64,000 bases of DNA. Source: an uncultured Clostridia bacterium (GTDB taxonomy: Bacteria; Bacillota; Clostridia; Oscillospirales; Oscillospiraceae). This document shows positions 1 to 7,662 of this stretch, one piece after another (the first letter of the stretch is position 1; each line of letters begins with the position of its first letter). The notes below the pieces were generated by a model. The model did no database searches. It was given only the letters and a program-made list of their open reading frames with translations, and was not told the origin of the DNA. The stretch lies in NCBI GenBank assembly GCA_930990965.1, contig CAKNRQ010000001.1, forward strand, positions 62,001 through 126,000, written 5' to 3'. The position numbers and the translations under genes are program-made.

Positions 1-464
1 CCGAGCAGGCCGAGTATGTACAGCACACCGACAACGGCGAAGCAAGTGCCACGAGAGCATTTGCGCATCAAAAACGCCGTAAGCCATGCACCGAGTATTG
101 CCGCCGGGAGATACCAGAGGTGGTAGAACGTGCCCTCGAATAGGACCTGCTGAACCAAATCCAGCATGCCCCAGCCCTGCAGATGGCCGGCGTAGACATT
201 TATGGGCAGGTAGAGCGCGGCACTTGCGGCGTAGATCATGGCGGTTTTCTTCAGAAAACGGCGTATGTCCGTGCCCTTTGAGAGCACGAAGTAGCCGGTT
301 ACCATGAAGAAAAACGGCACCGCCACACGCGCTATAACACGCGTGAAGATGAAATCTGCCGTATCAGAGTAGGAGGCCAGCGGGGAAGTGTGTATGGCTA
401 CGACCAAAAAAGCGGCCACTACTCTGAATATTTCTATACCTTTATAGTTTCTCCCTCTGTTCAT
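1..464 (-). CDS. vanT: VanT-type membrane serine racemase, N-terminal part (cut by window edge)
   Basis: Translating the complement from an ATG at 464 gives MNRGRNYKGIEIFRVVAAF and then alternating hydrophobic segments typical of the acyltransferase-3-like membrane domain of VanT. The soluble racemase domain would lie beyond the window. VanT proteins supply D-Ser for precursors ending in D-Ala-D-Ser. A GGAGGG ribosome site sits 7 bases before the ATG, and the start overlaps the end of vanXY by 23 bases, so the genes are probably coupled. The order vanG-vanXY-vanT matches known vanG-type clusters. The membrane domain alone cannot exclude another acyltransferase-3 protein, but the context makes VanT by far the best call. 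Confidence 0.85.
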   Translation of the reverse strand, partial: MNRGRNYKGIEIFRVVAAFLVVAIHTSPLASYSDTADFIFTRVIARVAVPFFFMVTGYFVLSKGTDIRRFLKKTAMIYAASAALYLPINVYAGHLQGWGMLDLVQQVLFEGTFYHLWYLPAAILGAWLTAFLMRKCSRGTCFAVVGVLYILGLL

Positions 465-1140
465 TTGGAACCCTCCGGGAAGTTAGTATTAGCCCTCCGG
501 CGTTGCTGTCTTCTATCACGCCGTCTATTTCAGGCGCTATCTGTCCATCAGGCACGAAATACGCTTCGCCAACTTGTACGCCAGGGTACGAGGCCAATTC
601 GGCTATGTATTCTTCTAGCGCAAGCCCGTGCGCGGCTATATACTTTGCGTGCGCCGTTCCAACATAGCGGAAGTGCCAGGGCTCTGCGGATATACCGGTT
701 ACCTGTTCCTTGCCAGACATGTAGCGCTCGATAAAACCGTATTCGGCTGCAAGAGCCCGCATGGCAGTACAGACTCCGTCGTAGGGAAAGTACGGGCGAA
801 TGAAGTCGATCTCTTCCCCCGTGTCCAGGGCCAGGTCTATGGCAAGGCCGGTCTCGTGTTCGCTGCAACCGGGCAGAGCGACATACTGCCGAGTGAAATC
901 ATCACCGTGAGTTGCAAGCGTTTCACGCCAGAGTGCAGCCTGTTCTGCGTGTGGGCGGTAACCGCTCACCGGAACTATGCTGCCCAAGCCGCCCGATGCA
1001 GCGATGAGCGCCTGAAGAGCCTTGGCACACTCTGCTTCCAGCATTACGCTGCTGTCCGGTAGGGCAGGAGCTAACTCTTTAGGCACGTATCCGTCAGGCA
1101 GCGGGTGTGAGGCGTTTACGAGAAAGACGCTGCCTTTCAC
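442..1140 (-). CDS. vanXY: VanXY-type D,D-dipeptidase/D,D-carboxypeptidase
   Basis: The 232-residue protein has the VanY/VanXY zinc peptidase signatures: SGYRPHAEQAALW, the zinc motif SEHETGLAIDLAL (SxHxxGxAxD), and EPWHFRYVG with the catalytic Glu and third zinc ligand. There is no signal peptide or membrane anchor, as expected of cytoplasmic VanXY rather than anchored VanY. Such enzymes hydrolyse D-Ala-D-Ala and remove terminal D-Ala from UDP-MurNAc-pentapeptide, clearing vancomycin-sensitive precursors. It starts with GTG, and that codon overlaps the vanG stop (GTGA). Activity on both substrates is inferred from family and context. Confidence 0.9.
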   Translation of the reverse strand: MKGSVFLVNASHPLPDGYVPKELAPALPDSSVMLEAECAKALQALIAASGGLGSIVPVSGYRPHAEQAALWRETLATHGDDFTRQYVALPGCSEHETGLAIDLALDTGEEIDFIRPYFPYDGVCTAMRALAAEYGFIERYMSGKEQVTGISAEPWHFRYVGTAHAKYIAAHGLALEEYIAELASYPGVQVGEAYFVPDGQIAPEIDGVIEDSNAGGLILTSRRVPNEQREKL

Positions 1141-2183
1141 AGTGAAAAGGTGTAGTCAATGAGACTGTCGAGCAGGGCCGGGAATTCGAGGCCGATGCCG
1201 CGCATCATGTTCGGGAACCGACTGTGCGGGGTGAAGCCCGGTATGGTGTTGACCTCATTGAACACAATCCTGCCCTCCGGCGTGAGGAACATGTCCACAC
1301 GTGCCATTACGCGGCAATCCAGGGCGCGATAAATTTTGGCCGCCGCGGCGCGTATGCGCTCTTCGGTCTCGGCGCTTATACGAGCGGGCATATGTATCTT
1401 GGCGGTTTTGAGAGTGTACTTCTCCTCATAGTCGAAGATGTCGCCGTAGATCTCTATCTCATCGACGCGGCCTATGACCAACTCGTCGTTGCCCATTACC
1501 GCGCAGCCCACTTCAAAGCCGGATATAGCCTCCTCGATTATGACCTCGCGGTCAAACTGAAAGGCAAAGTGCACGGCGTCCATGAGAGCCGCCGGAGAGG
1601 AGACTTTGGTCACACCGAAGGAGGAGCCGGCGCGCACGGGCTTTACAAACACCGGGTAGCCGAGTCCTGCAACGCGACTTGCTATGCTCTCTTCGTTGTC
1701 GGCGCTCGTGAGCACCATCGCCGCTGGCACGTCTACCCCGGCAAGGGCTACAAGTTTGTGGGCGCGGTCCTTGTCCATGCACAGTGCGCTGGAGAGTGTG
1801 CCGCAGCCCACAACAGGGATGCCGGCCATTTCGCAAAGGCCCTGAATCGTACCGTCCTCGCCGTTTTGGCCGTGCATGACGGGGAAGGCCGCGTCGATGC
1901 GTGTTTTCGTCACGCCGTCAGGGCCGAACTCCACGACGCCGTGTACTTCTCTGTCCGGGGATATGAAGGCGGGGACACAGTGCCCCTTATACCAGGTATC
2001 GTCTTCAATGGCCTCAACGCCGCCGTAGTAGCGGTACCACTCGCCGCCTTTGGTTATGCCGAGCAGGACGAGGTCATATTTCTCGGCGTCCATGTTAGAT
2101 ATAACGGCGTGCGACCCTTCGAGGGAAACGGGGTATTCGGGCGAACAGCCGCCGAAAATGATAGCTATAGTTCTCTTGTCCAT
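1137..2183 (-). CDS. vanG: D-alanine-D-serine ligase (VanG type)
   Basis: A 348-residue ATP-grasp ligase with the family's N-terminal IIFGGCSPEYPVSLEGS, a central MHGQNGEDGTIQG stretch, VKPVRAGSSFGV, and the C-terminal metal and dipeptide site FNEVNTIPGFTPHSR. The omega-loop region reads DYEEKYTLK, as in VanC/VanG-type D-Ala-D-Ser ligases rather than the VanA/B type. The two genes after it, VanXY and VanT, support D-Ser specificity. The start is an ATG with AGGAGG about 11 bases upstream. No vanR/vanS pair lies upstream; the next gene is divergent and unrelated. Confidence 0.9.
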   Translation of the reverse strand: MDKRTIAIIFGGCSPEYPVSLEGSHAVISNMDAEKYDLVLLGITKGGEWYRYYGGVEAIEDDTWYKGHCVPAFISPDREVHGVVEFGPDGVTKTRIDAAFPVMHGQNGEDGTIQGLCEMAGIPVVGCGTLSSALCMDKDRAHKLVALAGVDVPAAMVLTSADNEESIASRVAGLGYPVFVKPVRAGSSFGVTKVSSPAALMDAVHFAFQFDREVIIEEAISGFEVGCAVMGNDELVIGRVDEIEIYGDIFDYEEKYTLKTAKIHMPARISAETEERIRAAAAKIYRALDCRVMARVDMFLTPEGRIVFNEVNTIPGFTPHSRFPNMMRGIGLEFPALLDSLIDYTFSL

Positions 2184-2219
2184 AAAGGTTAATGCCTCCT
2201 TGGCCTAAAGCCGCTGTGT

Positions 2220-2238
2220 AAGTGCCATTTTAGCACTT
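2220..2238. promoter_or_regulatory. Inverted repeat upstream of vanG
   Basis: AAGTGC and GCACTT flank a 7-base spacer, 37-55 bases before the vanG start. On the minus strand the spacer and arm contain TAAAAT, a possible -10 with a weak TTTCAT 17 bases upstream. It could be an operator over the vanG promoter; no regulator can be assigned. Confidence 0.35.
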
Positions 2239-2305
2239 TATGTACCAATATGAAAGACGAAATTTATTTAACTTTGTTTTAATGCATGGAGAAAAAACGT
2301 TAAAA

Positions 2306-2334
2306 TTGCCAAAGCGGCTTCACTGTGGTAAAAT
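2306..2334 (+). promoter_or_regulatory. Sigma-A-like promoter for the methyltransferase-mtnA-aldolase operon
   Basis: TTGCCA at 2306-2311 and TAAAAT at 2329-2334 are separated by 17 bases, 24 bases before the ATG at 2359. Confidence 0.55.
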
Positions 2335-2358
2335 GTTCGGCGAAACGGAGTTGAAACA

Positions 2359-2883
2359 ATGAACGCCTTTATACTCATGCTGCCATTTTTCTTCATACGC
2401 CTGATAGTGCTGCCTGCACGCAATCGCAAGGCCTCGGGCCGTGCGGCCGAATCTGCGCCCATGTACACTGACGGCGAGAAATTTGCGGGAAACATATATC
2501 AGCTCACAAGCGTGGCCATCTTCATCTATCCGGTGTTCATGCGCGTGGAGTTCGACTTCTCCTGGATGTTCTGGGTTGGAGCCGTGATATATGTGTTGGG
2601 CATCGTGTTGCTCGGTGCATCTGTCATCGCGTTCGCAGCCCCTGATGAGCAGGGTCTTGCCACGGGAGGCGTGTATAAGTTCTCCCGCAACCCTATGTAC
2701 ATCAGCTACTTCCTGACATATCTCGGCATAACGGTCCTGACAAAGAGCCCGCTGCTGTTCAGTCTCGTAGTGGTCAATCAGCTTACGGCGCACTGGGTCA
2801 TACTCGCGGAGGAGCGCATGTGCCAGCACGAGTTTGGCGATAAGTACACAGAGTATATGAAGCGGGTCAGACGCTATATTTGA
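2359..2883 (+). CDS. Isoprenylcysteine carboxyl methyltransferase-like membrane protein
   Basis: The 174-residue membrane protein has about four hydrophobic segments and ends in the conserved ICMT/PEMT-type SAM-binding region: GLATGGVYKFSRNPMY, then HWVILAEERMCQHEFGDKY. Bacterial members are uncharacterised or methylate lipids or small molecules; bacteria do not prenylate proteins as eukaryotes do, so the substrate is unknown. It is followed 27 bases later by the mtnA-like gene and is probably co-transcribed with it, which makes a link to SAM by-product salvage possible but unproven. Confidence 0.75.
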   Translation: MNAFILMLPFFFIRLIVLPARNRKASGRAAESAPMYTDGEKFAGNIYQLTSVAIFIYPVFMRVEFDFSWMFWVGAVIYVLGIVLLGASVIAFAAPDEQGLATGGVYKFSRNPMYISYFLTYLGITVLTKSPLLFSLVVVNQLTAHWVILAEERMCQHEFGDKYTEYMKRVRRYI

Positions 2884-2910
2884 CGCTCATTACACAAAAG
2901 GAGGCCGGAC

Positions 2911-3969
2911 ATGGAACGAATGGACAACGGGATGCCCTTCCTGCTCAAATATGAGAACGTAGCATGGTACGACAGCGGAAAGGTGCGTATCCTCGACCGC
3001 CGCGTTTTCCCCGAGCGGTGCTTTGTGGAGTGCGAGACATATCAGGAGGTTCGTCAGGCCGTGGCAGACATGGTCACACAGAGTACCGGCCCGTACGCCG
3101 CGGTGGCCATGGGCATGGTGCTCGCAGCGCGGCAGTCTTCCGGACTTGGCACCGGTGGGCGTGAGGCCAATCTGAAAAAGGCTGCGGATGAGCTTGCCCA
3201 CGCAAGGCCCACAACCTCCAACCGCTACGCCCTCATCACAAACAAGTGTGCCAATGCGGGCATAGCTGCTCTTGAGTCAGGACAAGACCCTGAACAGGCA
3301 ATATTCGACTGCGCTGTCGGCACCATGAACGAGCGCTACGCCCGTATGCAGCTGGTGGGAGACGAACTGTTGAAGCTTATCCCGGAGGGTGGTGCGATAC
3401 TAACTCAGTGTTACGGAGAGACGATAATTGGCACGCTCATACGCGCAGCTCTGCGTGAAAACAGGCATTTTCGCGTCTATTGCGCCGAAACGCGGCCCTA
3501 TATGCAGGGGGCCAGGCTCACTTCGGCCTGCTTTGCCGAGATGGGCTTTGACACCACCGTTCTCACAGACAACATGATTGCCTATGCCATGCAGCACGAA
3601 GGCATAGACCTCTTCACTTCGGCGGCTGACTGCATCTCTCTGGATGGGCACGTGGCAAATAAGGTGGGCACCTTGCAGATCGCCATCCTCGCCAAGTACT
3701 TCGGCTTGCCGTACTACGTGACCGGCGCACCTGACGCGGATAAGTACACGGGTGACGAGATAGTTATCGAGATGCGCAGCCCCGAACAAGTGCTCAATTA
3801 CCGTGGCATCCGCACAACCATAGACGGCGTGAAGGCCATATATCCCGCCTTTGACATCACCCCACCGCACCTCATCTCCGGTGTGGTCACGGATAAGGGC
3901 GTATATGTGCCCTATGTGCTGGAAAGCTACTTCGACAGTGAGCACAACCGAGACAGTTTTCTGGTCTGA
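2911..3969 (+). CDS. mtnA: S-methyl-5-thioribose-1-phosphate isomerase-like aldose-ketose isomerase
   Basis: A 352-residue protein of the MtnA/eIF2B family. It has the segment with the catalytic Cys (AILTQCYGE), the AETRPYMQGARLT motif, LTDNMIAYAM, and the region with the catalytic Asp before DGHVANKVGT. The family converts the aldose in 5-methylthioribose-1-phosphate, or in 5-deoxyribose-1-phosphate, to the ketose. AGGAGG lies 8 bases before the ATG. The class II aldolase that follows points to a shunt that splits the ketose phosphate, not the full methionine salvage pathway. The substrate (methylthio- or 5-deoxy-) cannot be read from sequence. Confidence 0.85.
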   Translation: MERMDNGMPFLLKYENVAWYDSGKVRILDRRVFPERCFVECETYQEVRQAVADMVTQSTGPYAAVAMGMVLAARQSSGLGTGGREANLKKAADELAHARPTTSNRYALITNKCANAGIAALESGQDPEQAIFDCAVGTMNERYARMQLVGDELLKLIPEGGAILTQCYGETIIGTLIRAALRENRHFRVYCAETRPYMQGARLTSACFAEMGFDTTVLTDNMIAYAMQHEGIDLFTSAADCISLDGHVANKVGTLQIAILAKYFGLPYYVTGAPDADKYTGDEIVIEMRSPEQVLNYRGIRTTIDGVKAIYPAFDITPPHLISGVVTDKGVYVPYVLESYFDSEHNRDSFLV

Positions 3970-3982
3970 GAGGAGTGAATCC

Positions 3983-4633
3983 ATGCTTATGCGCGAAGCG
4001 CGCGAGGCGCTTGTAGAATACGGCAAAAAGCTCAGTGCAGCGCGGCTGTGTCCTGGCACAAGCGGGAATTTGAGTATATACGATCCTGACAGCGGTCTCA
4101 TGGCAATCACTCCCTCAGGAATAGGCTACTACGAGATACGTCCGGAGGATATCGTTATCACCGACCTAAACGGAAACAGGATGGACGGTGAACGCAAGCC
4201 GTCGAGCGAACTTAATCTACATGCGGCATTCTATAAGCGCAAACCGGAAATCTGTGCCGTCGTACATACGCACAGTGTGTTCTGCACCACGCTCGGCATA
4301 CTTGGCGAGCCGATACGTGCCGTACACTTTATGATAGGCGCGGCCAATATCAACGAAGTACCACTTGCGCCGTATGTCACCTTTGGTACGGAGAAACTCG
4401 CGGAAGTAGCGGTTAACTTCTGCGGTGACAGCAAAGCGGTACTGCTCGCAAATCACGGCGTTGTCACCTGCGGAGTAAACATGCAGGAAGCCTTCAGCCT
4501 CGCCGAGACTCTGGAATACGTCGCCGAGCTGCAATACCGCGCCCGCTGCGCGGGCAGCCCTAACGTGCTGACCGACGAAGAGGTCAACGCGGCCATTGAG
4601 CGCTTTGGTTCATACGGACAGCCTAAAACTTAA
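3983..4633 (+). CDS. Class II aldolase (L-fuculose-phosphate aldolase family)
   Basis: A 216-residue zinc aldolase of the FucA/AraD fold. It has GTSGNLSIYD (phosphate-binding Ser/Asn), PSSELNLHAAFY with the catalytic Glu, VVHTHSVF with two His zinc ligands, and LLANHGVVTCG with the third. The start chosen is the ATG at 3983, preceded by AGGAGTG; a longer open frame runs into mtnA but has no better site. Next to an MtnA-like isomerase it probably cleaves 5-(methylthio)ribulose-1-P or 5-deoxyribulose-1-P to dihydroxyacetone phosphate plus an aldehyde, as in the described MTA/5-deoxyribose shunts. That role is inferred. Confidence 0.85.
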   Translation: MLMREAREALVEYGKKLSAARLCPGTSGNLSIYDPDSGLMAITPSGIGYYEIRPEDIVITDLNGNRMDGERKPSSELNLHAAFYKRKPEICAVVHTHSVFCTTLGILGEPIRAVHFMIGAANINEVPLAPYVTFGTEKLAEVAVNFCGDSKAVLLANHGVVTCGVNMQEAFSLAETLEYVAELQYRARCAGSPNVLTDEEVNAAIERFGSYGQPKT

Positions 4634-4638
4634 AAAAG

Positions 4639-4664
4639 AGCGGCACTTGGTGCCGCTTTTATTT
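4639..4664. terminator. Bidirectional terminator between the aldolase and the membrane array
   Basis: AGCGGCAC and GTGCCGCT form a perfect 8-bp stem with a 3-base loop. T-rich sequence follows on plus (TTTTATTTTT) and on minus (TTTTTTA), so it can serve both convergent operons. Confidence 0.8.
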
Positions 4665-5303
4665 TTCGCTATTCTCATCATTTCTTTTGAACGTAAATCC
4701 AGAGGCCGCGTATACCAGTCCGAAAAGCGCCAAGAGTACGGCAGCTACCGGATAGTATAAAAAAAGATTGTTCCAGATACAGTTATAAATTACGAAGATG
4801 AGCAGGCCTAAACCAAAGATTATACTGCGGAGCCGCTTTACCCTGATCCTGTGCTTTCGCGGCTTGGCGCTCTTCTTGCCGTTATCCAGCCGGTTTAACG
4901 ACACAGTCTGAGCGATAATGGCGGCGAGCTGCATGGTCCAAACTCCGAAGTAGAAATATGCTATAGGCTCAATTTTCAGCATGAAGTACCCTATTATTAA
5001 GAGTACACCTAAATTGTGCGACAGCACCATTATGAAGTCGAAGGCCCTGGCCTTGGACTCGTATGCGAGCTGGACGGAGCGTTCGTCAATCAGTTCCGAG
5101 TTTTCTTCCAGCGAAGCCTCGTGCGACAGGCTGCTGTAGATTAAGAACCCACCCGAAATCAAAGAGAGTACGCCCATTATTACGGTAATTATGCCGTTGT
5201 CCATGAAAATGGCGAAGGCGAAAAGAACAAGCGCGCAGGCTATGCCTATGATTCCACCGATCAGGGAACTGTATCCGTGTATTTTCGCTTTATGTAACTT
5301 CAT
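4659..5303 (-). CDS. DER-motif membrane protein, long paralogue
   Basis: 214 residues with two N-terminal membrane segments, a cytosolic-looking linker ending LIDERSVQLAYESKARAFDF, two more segments, a basic KPRKHRIRVKRLR stretch, and two extra C-terminal segments. It belongs to a set of six neighbouring paralogues (4659-7348) that share ER/DER followed by a K-A-containing amphipathic turn; the motif resembles the DUF2178 group, but I cannot confirm the family. This last member is the only one with an extra pair of segments. It ends inside the shared terminator. Function unknown. Confidence 0.7.
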   Translation of the reverse strand: MKLHKAKIHGYSSLIGGIIGIACALVLFAFAIFMDNGIITVIMGVLSLISGGFLIYSSLSHEASLEENSELIDERSVQLAYESKARAFDFIMVLSHNLGVLLIIGYFMLKIEPIAYFYFGVWTMQLAAIIAQTVSLNRLDNGKKSAKPRKHRIRVKRLRSIIFGLGLLIFVIYNCIWNNLFLYYPVAAVLLALFGLVYAASGFTFKRNDENSEK

Positions 5304-5313
5304 TTTTCACACC

Positions 5314-5610
5314 TTACCCCGTAACACAAAACCAGATTAACATCGACACTCCAATTGCAAGACAGACCAAACCAACATATAAATATGGCTTCTCATGGTA
5401 TGCGCTATACTTGTATATAAGCCCGGCAGCACAGCCGAAAAAGAGAAGTGAAAGGCTGCCTTTCCAAGCGCTGTTGCCCTTAATTGCACACATTATGGTC
5501 AGGATTTGAGTTGCGCAAATCATAAGTTCGAGCGACCAGTTTTTCGCGTCTCGGTCTATCATCTCATCCCGCTCATCATGCAAAGGACGCTCTTTGGGAG
5601 GGTTCGTCAA
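5314..5610 (-). CDS. DER-motif membrane protein, short paralogue
   Basis: 98 residues. It begins almost directly with the shared motif (LHDERDEMIDRDAKNW) and keeps membrane segments after it, so it lacks the two N-terminal segments of its siblings. It either lost them or is a natural short form. It sits 10 bases before the long paralogue and 33 bases after the previous one, in the same operon. No catalytic residues are evident. Confidence 0.65.
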   Translation of the reverse strand: MTNPPKERPLHDERDEMIDRDAKNWSLELMICATQILTIMCAIKGNSAWKGSLSLLFFGCAAGLIYKYSAYHEKPYLYVGLVCLAIGVSMLIWFCVTG

Positions 5611-5643
5611 CGGTTTATTTCACACCTTTCCATTGCAGTAGTT

Positions 5644-6066
5644 TTATGTGTTCTTGTCTAACTTTTGCAGTACCACAAGCTCCGTGACGGTCAGTACTAT
5701 GTTTGAGAAACATATTCCGGTCAGAATGTAGATCACGGCGTCGGTGTCTATGTCATCACCGGCAATCAGATATAAAAGTATCACGGCACAGGCAACGCCA
5801 ATGATGAGCTCGCGTGTGAAGATATCATATGCCATAGCCTTAGCTTTGCAGCGCAGCATCTCCGAGCGCTCGTCTATGAGGTCTGTACCGCGCTTGAGCG
5901 AGGCTTCGTAGGAGAATGCGCGCAGAAAATACACAGCGGCAGTAAAAAACCATATGACGCCTATTACAATTCTCGGCGTGTCCTGAGCGCCGGAAATGAG
6001 CATCACTACTCCAGACGCTGCCGCACATAATCCTGTAGTAAAAGTGCTTCTGTCATATAACTTCAC
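5644..6066 (-). CDS. DER-motif membrane protein
   Basis: 140 residues: MKLYDRSTF, two membrane segments, TDLIDERSEMLRCKAKAMAY, two membrane segments, short polar tail. It is close in plan to the neighbours on both sides and begins like the preceding paralogue (MKLY), so tandem duplication is likely. The intergenic gap to its upstream neighbour is 5 bases. Function unknown. Confidence 0.68.
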   Translation of the reverse strand: MKLYDRSTFTTGLCAAASGVVMLISGAQDTPRIVIGVIWFFTAAVYFLRAFSYEASLKRGTDLIDERSEMLRCKAKAMAYDIFTRELIIGVACAVILLYLIAGDDIDTDAVIYILTGICFSNIVLTVTELVVLQKLDKNT

Positions 6067-6071
6067 TTACG

Positions 6072-6503
6072 TCACCCCTTGTTCTCGTAGTGTATTCCCA
6101 CAAACAACTCTATAACAAACAATAGCCCGAGGGTGAAACCCGCGACTATTACGCCCATTACCCACATTTCATCGTGAGTAAAACCGTACCCGATCATGGA
6201 ACCGATGGTCCAGAGTAAGAGCAGCGCTTCCGCTACTTTGAACATGGTCGAGCCGGTCTTGAGCTTTATAAACCGGTTGCGCTCGTCCCGCTCCTCCACC
6301 ATGTCCTCGCGCGTGGCCGTTTGGGAGAATGCCCTGACTATCTGGCGTATACTGAAAAGCAGCAGCAGGGAGAAGAGCACGATGTCGCGGATGTGCACCG
6401 CCATGTTATTACCAGGTTTGACTAACTCCAAAATTAGCCCGCTTACACCTACAAGGAACCAGAACAAGCCTAAAAGCAGGCCTTTTTTGTTGTACAGTTT
6501 CAT
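6072..6503 (-). CDS. DER-motif membrane protein
   Basis: 143 residues with the array plan: MKLYNKKG, two hydrophobic segments, the charged motif MVEERDERNRFIKLKTGS, then two hydrophobic segments. It differs from its siblings by a double ER (EERDER). A ribosome site (GGAG) precedes the ATG, and the gap to the upstream gene is 11 bases. Function unknown. Confidence 0.68.
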   Translation of the reverse strand: MKLYNKKGLLLGLFWFLVGVSGLILELVKPGNNMAVHIRDIVLFSLLLLFSIRQIVRAFSQTATREDMVEERDERNRFIKLKTGSTMFKVAEALLLLWTIGSMIGYGFTHDEMWVMGVIVAGFTLGLLFVIELFVGIHYENKG

Positions 6504-6514
6504 AGTTTCTCCTT

Positions 6515-6931
6515 CTACAGATTCCGCTCATAGAAGATGAGCAGTGCGGCTTTGATAAGCAGTGCGACAGAGAGTATGCCGTACACTGCCACCATTACAA
6601 TGGCGTGCGTTCCGGAGTCGACTGCGTCAAACATTCCCACCAAAGGTGGAACTATCATCATAATCCAGGTCACTATGTCAAAGCTCCAGGCTTTGGCACG
6701 CATGCGTATGTCAATAGAGCGCTCATCGGGCGGGTGCTTCTTGTCGTTGTTCACGGCCTCGTATGAAAAGCTGCCGAGCAGCTGCGAGACGCCGACCAGC
6801 ACTACTTCAATCCCGAGCAAGGTGCGCAGAGCTCCCTGCGTGCCATAGTCGCGCCAAAAGAGCATTATCACGCCAACTATCATAAAGACGAGGCCGCAAA
6901 TAAAGGCTCCGACACTTTTGATCTTCTTCAT
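6515..6931 (-). CDS. DER-motif membrane protein
   Basis: 138 residues: MKKIKSVG start, two membrane segments, KHPPDERSIDIRMRAKAWSF, two membrane segments. It shares the PDERS variant of the motif with the next gene upstream, so these two may be the closest pair. It lies 12 bases after that gene and is clearly in one operon with the XRE repressor. Function unknown. Confidence 0.68.
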   Translation of the reverse strand: MKKIKSVGAFICGLVFMIVGVIMLFWRDYGTQGALRTLLGIEVVLVGVSQLLGSFSYEAVNNDKKHPPDERSIDIRMRAKAWSFDIVTWIMMIVPPLVGMFDAVDSGTHAIVMVAVYGILSVALLIKAALLIFYERNL

Positions 6932-6943
6932 TGCTGTACCCTT

Positions 6944-7348
6944 TCAGCTCCGCTTGTCAAAGTAAATGAGCATGACGGCGTAGACGAGCCATATAAGAGC
7001 GAATACGCCAAAGAGCGTTACCTGAATGTACTGCGAAATATCTCCTTCGATGATGCGGTCTACAAGTATGGCCAGTACGTGGATGACAATGCTAACTGCG
7101 TATAGCGTTGAATGACCGGCTTTCATGCGTATTAGTTGAGAGCGTTCATCCGGCTGATTATATATATCGCGCGTGGCCTCATACGACATGCTTATGACAA
7201 TTAGAGACGCTCCAAACAGGAATAGCTCTACCAGAGTCGCCAGCCCCAGGCCAACGTCTCCCCGCATAAGCAAATATACCGAGCCCCCCAGGCTTCCCGC
7301 TGCACAAACGCAGCCGAGTACGAATACCCACTTCTTGTATATCTTCAC
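6944..7348 (-). CDS. DER-motif membrane protein, first of the array
   Basis: 134 residues when started at GTG 7348. That GTG overlaps the stop of the XRE gene by four bases (GTGA) and has GGAGGG 6 bases upstream, which favours it over the longer frame from 7387. Plan: two membrane segments, YNQPDERSQLIRMKAGHS, two membrane segments, basic end. Translational coupling to the small XRE repressor ties the array to that regulator. Function unknown. Confidence 0.7.
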   Translation of the reverse strand: MKIYKKWVFVLGCVCAAGSLGGSVYLLMRGDVGLGLATLVELFLFGASLIVISMSYEATRDIYNQPDERSQLIRMKAGHSTLYAVSIVIHVLAILVDRIIEGDISQYIQVTLFGVFALIWLVYAVMLIYFDKRS

Positions 7349-7563
7349 AAACCGCCCTCCATTTCCAGATTCTCTTCCAGGCAGCACAGTTCTTCCACAC
7401 TGACACCAAAAACCTTGGCCATGCGGTATGCGAGCATTATAGACGGGTTGTACTGCCCCTTTTCTATCGAGATAATCGTGCGCGAAGAGACGCCGACCAT
7501 GTCGGCAAGCTGCTGTTGGGTCATGCCGTGTTCTGCGCGCAGCTCTTTAACCTTTGTCTTCAT
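7345..7563 (-). CDS. Small XRE-family repressor
   Basis: A 72-residue protein that is almost only a Cro/CI-type helix-turn-helix: MTQQQLADMVGVSSRTI, then SIEKGQYNPS. It resembles the compact YozG/YvaO-type regulators that precede small membrane-protein genes in Firmicutes. It heads the operon of six DER-motif membrane proteins. Its promoter is flanked by three copies of a 16-base dyad (7582-7662), which makes autorepression likely. No sensor domain is present, so the signal must come from elsewhere, possibly from the membrane proteins. Confidence 0.88.
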   Translation of the reverse strand: MKTKVKELRAEHGMTQQQLADMVGVSSRTIISIEKGQYNPSIMLAYRMAKVFGVSVEELCCLEENLEMEGGL

Positions 7564-7581
7564 CTCTCAACGCCTTTCTAT

Positions 7582-7611
7582 ATGAAGTATACTTCATGAA
7601 GCTAACTTCAT
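7582..7611. promoter_or_regulatory. Two overlapping operator dyads of the XRE operon
   Basis: ATGAAGTATACTTCAT (7582-7597, a perfect palindrome) and ATGAAGCTAACTTCAT (7596-7611) overlap by two bases. They lie between the -10 box and the start codon of the XRE gene, touching the -10, where a bound repressor would block transcription. Confidence 0.7.
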
Positions 7612-7638
7612 GTTAGCACAGCTATATACACGTGTCAA
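7610..7638 (-). promoter_or_regulatory. Sigma-A promoter of the XRE/DER-membrane operon
   Basis: On the minus strand, TTGACA (7638-7633), a 17-base spacer, and TAACAT (7615-7610). Operator dyads lie on both sides. Confidence 0.75.
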
Positions 7639-7646
7639 TATGGAAT

Positions 7647-7662
7647 GTGAAGTTTGCTTCAT
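7647..7662. promoter_or_regulatory. Third operator dyad of the XRE operon
   Basis: GTGAAGTTTGCTTCAT matches the two downstream copies in both arms (TGAAG/CTTCA) and lies just upstream of the -35 box. Confidence 0.6.

Noticed and set aside
1224..2192. A 322-codon plus-strand frame opposite vanG
   Set aside because: The vanG frame has clear ATP-grasp motifs; the opposite frame has none.
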